Assembly: GCF_910594005.1 (NCBI RefSeq)
Contig: NC_057838.1
Location: forward strand, 34,526,001 to 34,590,000
Length of the DNA: 64,000 nt
From: Cervus elaphus
Taxonomy: Eukaryota > Chordata > Mammalia > Artiodactyla > Cervidae
Direction: 5' to 3'
The notes beneath the pieces are model-generated. The model was given only the letters and a program-made list of their open reading frames with translations, did not search any database and had not been told where the DNA came from. The stretch's first letter is position 1; each line of letters begins with the position of its first letter. The translations under genes and the position numbers were made by a program. Shown in pieces: positions 55,561-64,000 of the stretch.

Positions 55561-56494
55561 GCAATTGATCAAAACCACAAGTACCATAAAACAAAGTGAG
55601 AGGGCTGATACTTTGGATAGTAGATAAAGTTTTCAAAGTTATCTTTTCAGATTAATAAAACAGGTCTAAAAGTAACAGCACAAAATTTAGGATGGAGAAT
55701 ATGACAAAGAAGTGAGGTGGTACCGTGGAGCAGATGGAAAGGGAGTGAGTTTTAATTAACCGTAGGTTTAATGTGGTCTCAGAATAGTGTGGCAGAAAAG
55801 CTGATGCAGCCTCCAACTGCAGTAATTGGAATGCATATTCTTCACACGAGAGATAATTGTTTCCCTCTCCTCGGCATTCCCCCAATTACTCATGGAAGAT
55901 TGTGCCCAAGTCTGAAGAAAAAATATATTTATAAAAAAGAAGCATGTTTAGAGGATGGCCAGAATGATGTGGGAGACTCAAAATGATGTTGTGAGAGGAT
56001 GCTTCAAGGGTTAGCAGTGCTTATCTAGGAGAAAAAAAGTGTGTCAGAGTTCACGTTAGTTGTCTGAAAATCTGTGATTGTTGTGAATATTTTAAGAAAA
56101 TAAATTGCAAAAGTGGATAAAAAAATAAAACAATTCTGTTTTTTCCCTTTAAACAATAGAAAAAATATTGAGATTTCGATCAAAAATACATTCAGAAATA
56201 TACATGGAAAGGAACAAAGACTATTTTGAGAGATGCAGACAAGTCAGCCATTAGGAAGAACTGTTTAATAATAATTAAGGACATCCTGTAACAAAATGGG
56301 CTGCCTTATGAAAATAGTGAGTTACTTTTTAGAGGAAGCAAGCAAAGCCAATCATGCAGCCTTGTTTGTCATTGGGAATTCACACATCTGTTAAGAGTAT
56401 GGCTGGGTTGCCTCAGAAATTCAATGAGGAAATAAAGAAAACAGTTGATCTAAGATAGCTACTTTTTAAAAGTGGAGATTAAAAATGAATTGTT
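55561..56494. other. Unassigned non-coding stretch
   Basis: AT-rich, with no nameable repeat, exon or RNA gene. Confidence 0.4.
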
Positions 56495-57095
56495 GACTTT
56501 GGAGATGACCAAGATGTCTTTCAATAGGTGAATGAATAAATAAACTGTGGCAGAATACATCCAGATAATGGAATATTATTCAACACTATAACAAAATGAG
56601 CTATCAAGTCATGAAAGAATGTGAAGGAAACATACATAGATGCATATTGCTAAGTGGAAGAAGTCAGTGTGAAAAGGCTACTATTATATGAGTCCAACTA
56701 CATGACATTCTGGACAAGGCAAAACTATAAGACAGTAAAAAGATCAGTGGTTGTCTGAGGGATGAAGAATGGGAGGGATGAATAGATAGAGCACAGAAGA
56801 TTTTTAGTACAGTGAAAGTATTTTGTGTGACACTATAGTGCTGGATCCATTTGTCAAAACCCATAGAATATATAATACCAAGAGCAAGTTCTAATGTAAA
56901 CTTTGGGTGATAATCATGTGTCAGTATAGGTTCATTGATTGCAATGAATGTAGCACTCTGGAGGGGGATGGGTGAGAAAGGTCATACATGTGGCAGGGTT
57001 TGGAGTACCTTGGAACTCTGAATTTCCTGCTCACTTTTGATGTGAACCTAAAACTGCGTGAACCTAAAACTGCTCTAAGAAACAAAGCCTTAAAA
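56495..57095 (+). mobile_element. Old L1M LINE 3' fragment
   Basis: 'gatgtctttcaataggtgaatg', 'aatggaatattattcaacac', 'tcaagtcatgaaagaatgtg', 'gtggttgtctgagggatg' and the final 'ctctaagaaacaaagcctt' follow an L1M 3' end in sense. Older and more diverged than the L1 at 5375. Confidence 0.75.
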
Positions 57096-57276
57096 AAATA
57101 AGTTGTTACACCAATTCATAGAATTGTGGATCTGTTGTCTTTTGTTTTTCAATGTAAGGAAGGCTTCAAACTTTTATTTTCAAACTTTAACCATGCCTCT
57201 ATTTTTATCAAAAAAGTTTGTTGTAGTTTTACTGAAAAGGTAGAAGCATTTTTCTTCTTGATTATTGGTTGTTTTT

Positions 57277-57465
57277 GTTCAGTGTCCCAGTTGTGTCCAA
57301 CTCTTTGCGACCCCATGGACTGCAGCGCGCCAAGCCTCCCGGTACCTCCCTCACCATCTCCTGAAGTTGCCCAAGTTCATGTCCATTTCATCAGTGATGC
57401 CATCTAGCCATCTCATCCTCTCATGCCCTCTTCTCCTTCTGCCCTCCATCTTTCCCAGTATTGGT
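57277..57465 (-). mobile_element. Short BovB 3'-end fragment
   Basis: Minus-strand BovB tail ('gttgtgtccaactctttgcg', 'catctcatcctctcatgcc', 'ctccatctttcccagtattgg'). Confidence 0.9.
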
Positions 57466-57593
57466 ACCAAAATCAATTAAACTTTTTCCCCCATGTATCA
57501 CTTAGTCAATAATCTAAATTTAGTCACAAGAATGATTTAGGTTTATCTGATAATATATGCAAAATCTATTGTCCTGAATGATATAGTAGTTTG

Positions 57594-57722
57594 GGTTGGA
57601 AAGATCCCCTGGAGAAGGGAAAGGCTACCCACTCCAGTATTCTGCCCTGGAGAATTCCATGGACTGTACAAACAAACCATGGGGTGGCAAAGAGTCAGAC
57701 AGAGCGACTTTCACTATCACTT
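57594..57722 (+). mobile_element. Truncated Bov-tA SINE
   Basis: The tRNA head is missing; the body runs from TTGGGTTGGAAAGATCCCC to AGAGCGACTTTCAC, with a short unrelated insertion near 57668-57680. Confidence 0.88.
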
Positions 57723-59814
57723 TGCTATTCAGACAATGAAAAAGGGGGACACTAGAAGAGTCTAAGACTTCAACATGTTTTTCTTCCTTCTTTAGTTAAT
57801 TGAAACAGAGAATTGAACCCACAAGGGAAATGTTAGGACTTTGAGCAATGAAGTAGAATGCTTGCTTCTCCCTGGTTACCAATATAATTCAGATTCTAGA
57901 ACATTGATTTGGGAACTCCAAAAGGATATTTGCTTTTGTGTTTCATTGATTCTGAAATCCCTATTCTCCCAGTAACCTGTGGTCTGCGTGTAGCAAATGG
58001 GACTGTTGGGTATCTGAGGTGTGCCTTGACACGAGAACAGTGCATGTACTCTGGCATGGAACAAAGCAGCCCTTTGATTTTTATCAACTAAAGGATTTTA
58101 AAACTTAAGATATACATACTTTTTTTTCTTTTTCTTTTTTCTTAGAAACAGTAGTGAGAATTCTGAGGTTTTTACTATCAGATTTTAATTCCAGTCTTCC
58201 CTAGGTCATTTTCATTTTCTGTGCTTGTTTGATGTTTAGCTGTGACCGCTCATATAGGAAAGGAAAAGTGGTACCAAGAAGTCCCTCGCTTAGAGCCAGA
58301 ATTTTGACTCAAACTCTGAGAGTACCACCCCCCGTCACTGCCCACCCCTTCAGACCAGAGGAAGATCACTCAGGTGTTCGTACTGCCCTGCAGAGAAATG
58401 ATGCCTGAGTTTTCTAATGTTTGGTAAGAAAATGGGGTCATAAGTGAATGTCTTTATTAAAGAGAGCTGGGAAGTGACATGTCGCAAGAATAGAAAGTAC
58501 TGAGAGTACCTGAAGGGACTGATCTGAGACCTGGGGATCAGGCCTTCTGGAGGCCAAGGAAATCAACCTTCTATAGGAAAATGTCATGTTGTGATTTGTT
58601 TTTTTTATGGTTGCTTCCATTGAGGAAGTGAAATGTTCCTTGCTTTTTCTTTTAAGCCACCTTCTTTGCTCTTTCTCCCTGCATACTGAATGTAGTACAA
58701 GTAAACTATGGATTACAGAATTCTGAGTTTTCATGGAAGTATCACTTGGAGGTTCCCTAGGATGGATGAAAGAGGCCAGGCAAAGTCAGAGCCCTACTCA
58801 TGCACAGACTCAGCACAACCCAGATCTTCAGCTTCATCTTTCCCATTTCTCTCTTTCTCTGTATGTTCTGTGGTCCCAATATTCCAAGGTTCCCTCACAT
58901 GCACTCATGTGTAGGGCCTGCCACCCAATCTTCTCTCCATCATTGGCCTACTAGCTCTGCTCTCCTTACTTCAGCAAACCTTCTCTGGCGCCTCCTCAGC
59001 TGGTCTGGCCCTGCCATAACATTCTGTGCATGATTATCCTTGAATTTCCCACAGTTTTTTAGAATGATCTGCTGAAACACGTCTCTCATAGCAGACACTG
59101 AGCTCCTTCTGTGTAGAAACTGATTTACGTTTTTATCCCTAGTGTGTACAACTGACTGGAATATAGTCGATGGTAAAGAAATCATTTATTTTGAATGAAT
59201 TAATAAATAATGCACTTGTTTTCTAGATATATCTTTACTAGAGCTTGGGTCTCTTCTGGAATGTAATCATTTATGCATATCTTTATTGAGTATGTGCTAA
59301 ACTCTGGGGTTAGTGAACGCAGCAGACACTGATGCTTTCCTTTCCCCTCCATTACATCCATGAACTCTCTTCATGGAAACAGATAAAATATCTCCTCTCA
59401 GGTTCACTTAATCATTATTTATAGTAAATGGTTAGATAGATTGTAGGGCTTAGACTGGTAAAGCTCTACCATTATTGATTAATTCCAAACTGAGTGCACT
59501 GAGAAGGCGTCTACATTTCTTTATGGAGGACACAGCATTGATTTCCAGACTCACCTGCTGCAGACCTAGGACTCCTCAGCGGGCTCAGGGGTAGGCCGGA
59601 GAACAAGGAGGGGAGACCCAGACTGAGAAGTTTAGTCCCACTCCAGCTAGTACTCCATTTTCAGTTTCTTTTTTTTTTTAACATTTATTCTCCCATAAAA
59701 CTTCCTTTGAAGAATGAATTTGCTGCCTAAGAAAATTTGCAAGCCATTGGTATTGTTTGTGAGAAGGGAGGTCAAAGAAAGAAAATCATATGCCCACACT
59801 CTTTTTATTTTATT
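57723..59814. other. Non-coding stretch with an L2 end
   Basis: L2-like sequence about 58950-59215 ('catagcagacactgagctcc', 'ttatccctagtgtgtac', 'ttgaatgaattaataaat'). The rest is unassigned; no exon or RNA gene supported. Confidence 0.4.
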
Positions 59815-59985
59815 TTTTTTTAACTATGGTAAAAAAAAAACACTTAATAAAAAAAATGCCATCTTTACCATTTTTAAGTGCACAGTAAAGTGGTGTTTAT
59901 TATATGTATTTTGTTGGGTAAAGATTTCTACAACTTTTTCATCTTGCAAAACTATATTCTTTTAAATACAGTAACATTGAAGTAG
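59815..59985 (-). mobile_element. L1M 3' UTR fragment
   Basis: 'tgccatctttaccatttttaag' and 'gcacagtaaagtggtgttta' are antisense L1M 3' sequence. The same motif recurs at 60610-60690. Confidence 0.6.
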
Positions 59986-60224
59986 CATAACATTTTGCCA
60001 TTGGTTGCTCATTTCATCCTGTTTTTAAATCAATTTCTCTTCCTCTGGTCAATTTACCACGCTAGCAGGACAAAAGGTATCTATTTCCCCTCTCCTATTT
60101 TCCTCATGAAGAGGACATATTAGCATACTAAGCTATGACTCTTCATTTGTGAATACCATGTCTTGGCTTTATTTATGTAATGAAAACTTCTAAGGACTGG
60201 GATGTAATATGGATCACCTAGTTC

Positions 60225-60300
60225 AACCCTGTTATTTGACAGATGAGAAAATAGGTTCAAAGAAGCTAAGTGACTTGCTCACAGTCACAGAATGAGGTGA
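60225..60300 (-). repeat. MIR fragment
   Basis: 'tttgacagatgagaaaatagg' and 'gtgacttgctcacagtcacag' are the antisense MIR core. Confidence 0.6.
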
Positions 60301-60574
60301 TAGTAGCACATGGACTAGTTTTCTTATCACCTTATCCAGTGTCTTCTGCCTACTTAATTAGGTTCATTTTAAAATCAAATGTTAGTGGATTATCTGCAGT
60401 CTTTTACACTGAATCCCTCGCTATGGGCACACACACACCATTTCTTTTTGCAGGGATTATTGGTGGGGAGGAAGGAGAGTATTAATCATGGGATGTGTCT
60501 ATTGCTACCTGCTATAAATATATGCCAGATACTAATCAGTGACTTTACTTGGGCCATCTAACATTTTCTTTTTA

Positions 60575-61035
60575 ATTTTTGAAAATGTATTTTAAAAAAT
60601 TGTAGTAAAGTACACATGGCATAAAAAGTGCCATCTTAACTATTTTTTTTTAAGAGTACAATTCAGTGGCATTAAGTATATTCACATTGTCGTGTAGTCT
60701 TCACCACCATCCATCTCCACTCTTTTCATCTTGAAAAAGTGAAACTCTATTCCCATTGAATAATAACTCCCACACCCCCTCCCACCCCCCCACCTCTGGC
60801 AACCACCATTCTACCTCCTGTCTTTAGGAATTTGATTATCCATATGGAATAGTATAAGTGGAGTCATGCAGTATTTGTCTTTCTGTGATTGGCTTATTTC
60901 ACTTCATATGATGTCCTCAACTTTCGTCCATGTTGTAGCATGTGTCAAAATGTCCTTCTTTTAAACACTGAATAATATTCCATTAGAGGTGCAGACCACG
61001 TTTTGTTTATCCATTATCCATCAGTGGTTAGGCTG
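60575..61035 (-). mobile_element. L1M 3' UTR fragment
   Basis: 'gtagtaaagtacacatggc', 'gagtacaattcagtggcatt', 'ctcttttcatcttgaaaaag', 'gcttatttcacttcatatg', 'ctgaataatattccatt' follow antisense L1M order. C-rich tracts at 60772-60795. Confidence 0.8.
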
Positions 61036-61619
61036 TCTTACTTTTGAGAGAATGTTATTATCCCCATTTCATGGATGATGAAACCAGAAATAAAAAATGT
61101 TCAGTAACTTCCCCCTGGTCCCAAAAGAGTCATTAGCAGTAGCATTACAAGGTGAGCACAGATATACTTGAACCTAAAAGTCATGCTGTTTTCAGTGTTG
61201 TGAGGCAGTCTCCCAGTATCTGCAATATATTTAACATACATCAGCATTGTTAGGGGAATGGAAGTCCTTAATATTACATTTTAGAGCCTTTATTTCTCAT
61301 ATTTTAGAGATAATCTAGAAGATTTACTAACCTTTTCAAAATTGATTAGAGTTTTAACCTTTAAGGTTTATTTACTTGCCAGGAGTAAGGTATTTATTCA
61401 AAGTGATTTTATCATAGTTTGAATAGATAGCATTATTCAAATAAAAAGTAAATTTTTTTGCAAACACATTGGTAAAATATGAGATGTCAAAATCAACTCA
61501 TACTGTTATGAAAAATCATTATGGCCTTTAGAGTTGGAGGAGAATATTATCAGCGTGGGCTTCTCCTCTGTAAAGCAAAGTGAAACAAACTGAGCTTTAA
61601 GGATCTATATCCCCACTTT

Positions 61620-61797
61620 GATGATAATAATAGCTAACATTTCCTGCCTTCCAGCTATATGCCAGGCATTATGCATATAGTAGATACATTTTACATACAT
61701 TATCTCATTTCATCCTCTCAGCAGCCCTGGGAGGTCAGTATTCATCGCATCCTCATTCTGTGAAGGGGAAATGAGTGTAGAAGGGAGGTTAGGTAAC
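61620..61797 (-). repeat. MIR fragment
   Basis: 'atgccaggcattatgc', 'cattatctcatttcatcctc' and 'gaaatgagtgtagaag' fit antisense MIR, ending where the MLT1 LTR starts. Confidence 0.6.
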
Positions 61798-62247
61798 TGT
61801 TATGGGTTGACATGTGTCCCCTTCCATCTCGGCCAAACATATGTTAAGGTCCTAATTATTAGTGTCTCAGAATGAGACCTTATTTGGAAATAAGGTCTTT
61901 GCAGAGCTAAGCAAGCTACAATGAGGTCATTAGTGTGGGGCCTAATTCAGTATGACAAGTGTCCTTATAAAAAGGGAAAATTTAGACACAGAGATCAACA
62001 GACACAGAGGGGAGGTGGCCATGTGACTGGAGTGATGCATCTACAGACCACAGAATCCCGAGGATCATCAGCAAACACAAACAGCTAGGAGATGCCAAAA
62101 AGGATTCTCCCCTAGAGCCAGCAGACAGATCATGGCCCTGAAGGCACCTTGATTTCAGACTTCTAGCCTCTAGGACTGTCAGACAATAAATTTGTATTTA
62201 ATCCACCCAGGTAGATACTTTGTTCAACAACTCTGGAAACTAATACA
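61798..62247 (+). mobile_element. MLT1-type solo LTR
   Basis: TGTTATGGGTTGACATGTG start, 'gagaccttatttggaaataag', 'acaagtgtccttataaaaag', 'tctagcctctaggactgtcag', end CTAATACA. Flanks gtaac (61793-61797) and gtaag (62248-62252), a 5-bp duplication with one change. Confidence 0.85.
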
Positions 62248-62451
62248 GTAAGTTTTCTAGGTCAAACCAACAGTAAATAATGAAGCTAGTATTTGGACGT
62301 AGGCACCTACTAAGAGCTCAACAGATATTATCTGCTATTACTATTTATAATATTAGCCATACTATTTAATGTTATAATATTAATAATAAAACAGGGCTAT
62401 TTTTGTTTCCTTTCTCATAAGACTCTATTGTTATCCATCTACCATGCTTCA

Positions 62452-62664
62452 TTTGGGGCTTCCCTGGTAGCTCAGCTGGTAAAGAATCTGCATTGCAGGA
62501 GATTCAATCCCTGGGTTGGGAAGATGCCCTGGAGAAGGGAAAGGCTATCCATTCACTCCAGTATTCTTGCCTGGAGAATCCCCATGGACAGAGGAGCCTG
62601 ATAGGCTACAGTCCTTGGGGTTTCAAAGAGTCAGACACAACTAAGGACTGAGCTCAGCACAGCA
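62452..62664 (+). mobile_element. Bov-tA SINE with target-site duplication
   Basis: Complete head and body, bracketed by catgcttca at 62443-62451 and 62665-62673. Confidence 0.94.
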
Positions 62665-62673
62665 CATGCTTCA

Positions 62674-63821
62674 ACTGGGGCTTGCTTGTCACAGATTCAA
62701 AAACCTATCAATCTCACTCAAAGCTGAGTATGATATCAGATATCTATACGTGAGCAGCTGGCCAAGTTCAGAAACCAGTTAGTACCCACTTAAAGGAAAT
62801 GTGCCCTTAACAATCTGTGTGAGACATGTGTGAAACTCTGTTAGAGAAAATTCATGAAAATATCACTAAATTTAGGCCTTGTGCATAATACTGGCCTGAA
62901 CCTGAAGCCCTACATCGTCAGCAAATGAAGACAGCAGATTGTTGAAGTCCTGTGTTTTGATGAGGATTTATCTGAAGAGGATTATTATAGCTCTCAACTC
63001 TGCACTAATGTCTAGCCTCTGAACATGCATCCACGGAAACATAATTCAACTTCTTAATTTTCCAGCCCTGCAGATAATTGGTTCCATAGAGACACAAAGA
63101 CTCATGCTTTCAACACATGCGTCAGTGATGTTGCTTACCAGTAATCAGAGGATCAGCTTCCTTTGAAGTTCAAAAATGTGTGTGTAGAGGGAATTTGGGG
63201 TAGAAAGAGAATCATTTCTGGGTCCTTTATCATAATTAAACTGGATTATGATTTTTTTTTTAGGGTGAAACAAATTTAGCAGAGCTAGACCCAAATTTTT
63301 CAGTCTCTCTGCTCTGCATCTCAGCTGAGGTCTCCTGTGGTTTGCCACGCTAAAGAGTACACTGGAATTTAGTGGAAAACAAAGCATGCAGTTTCTCTAG
63401 TTTCATAAATTATCCTCACTCTCATCTTTGGGGGAATTATGAATAGCTAAGTTGGGATAGAACTGGCTCTGTGGATAAAGTCACACAGGAGGTATGATTT
63501 ATGGAGATATGGTTTCTGATTTAGCTTCTGCTTCTGGCTTGCTTTGACCCTCTGGGAAGTCACATTGTCCCCATGGCTTTGGTTGGGTTGCTTGTAAATA
63601 CCAGAAACACATAGCCCAGCACTGTAAGACAAAATTGCTGGGAGGGGTACTCTGATTGATTAGAAATATGGTGGTCTTCAAAAATGAAGAGCACTGTTAT
63701 TATGGAATCCTGTCTCTATGTAGAATTTGTTTGCATGACACAGTGCATCAGGTTCTTAGAAAAGTTAGGGAGAAGAATGTGATGGCTAATATCAGGAAAT
63801 GATCTATACCTTCTTTCTCGT
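62674..63821. other. Unassigned non-coding stretch
   Basis: No repeat, exon or RNA gene recognised. Confidence 0.4.
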
Positions 63822-64000
63822 GCTCACTCAGTAATGTCAGACTCTTTGCAACTATATGCACCCTAGTCCACCAGGCTTTTCTGTCCATGGAATTTCCCAG
63901 GCAAGAATACTGGAGTGGGTTGCAACTTCCTTCTCCAGGGCATCTTTTCAACCCAGGGACTGAACTTGCGCCTCCAGCATTGATAGGCAGAGTCTTTAGG
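63822..64000 (-). mobile_element. Bov-tA SINE running off the window end
   Basis: Minus-strand Bov-tA body and part of the tRNA head ('cactcagtaatgtcagactc', 'aagaatactggagtggg', 'cagagtctttagg'). Truncated by the window edge. Confidence 0.9.

Noticed and set aside
57909..58091. Short open frames near 57.9-58.1 kb on both strands
   Set aside because: Sixty-codon frames on both strands, with no domain and no splice context, are expected by chance.
1..64000. CRISPR arrays, operons or prokaryotic defence systems
   Set aside because: No regularly spaced direct repeats with unique spacers, no gene clusters, and the repeat content is ruminant throughout.

Overview
The window is ruminant genomic DNA (cattle, sheep, goat or a close relative). 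The evidence is the repeat content: at least a dozen BovB (RTE-clade LINE) fragments, many tRNA-derived Bov-tA SINEs, two Bov-A2 dimers, bovine-type ERV LTRs and a short mariner MITE, on a background of old mammalian MIR, L2, L1M and MLT1 copies. It is nuclear, non-bacterial sequence, and almost every open reading frame in it is a transposon remnant or chance.

Layout. 1-1.8 kb is a CpG island that looks like a promoter. A consensus splice donor on the minus strand at 1009/1010, with an inverted CCAAT box at 1538-1542, suggests a non-coding first exon of a gene that continues leftwards out of the window. I cannot name that gene. From 1.9 kb to 64 kb I can support no host protein-coding exon. 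This part is a gene desert (or a very long intron) filled with layered repeats.

The most structured part is 16.3-28.9 kb. It is one old, defective class I (gammaretrovirus-like) endogenous provirus in plus orientation, with two related LTRs, a gag remnant (matrix start and a broken zinc knuckle) and an envelope transmembrane-subunit remnant with a CX6CC motif. Later insertions have split it many times: a BovB inside each LTR, several Bov-tA SINEs, an antisense solo LTR, a further LTR-like piece and more BovB tails. The BovB in the 3' LTR is the longest copy here (about 3.8 kb, including its 5' leader); its reading frame is broken and its reverse-transcriptase YADD box reads YAHD.

Two other BovB copies (35.7-36.7 kb and 53.8-54.1 kb) have an inverted 5' segment joined to a normally oriented 3' segment. 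This is the twin-priming structure known from L1. Many young insertions carry readable target-site duplications, so the order of insertion can be worked out in several places. No CRISPR array, operon, prokaryotic system or tRNA/rRNA gene is present.
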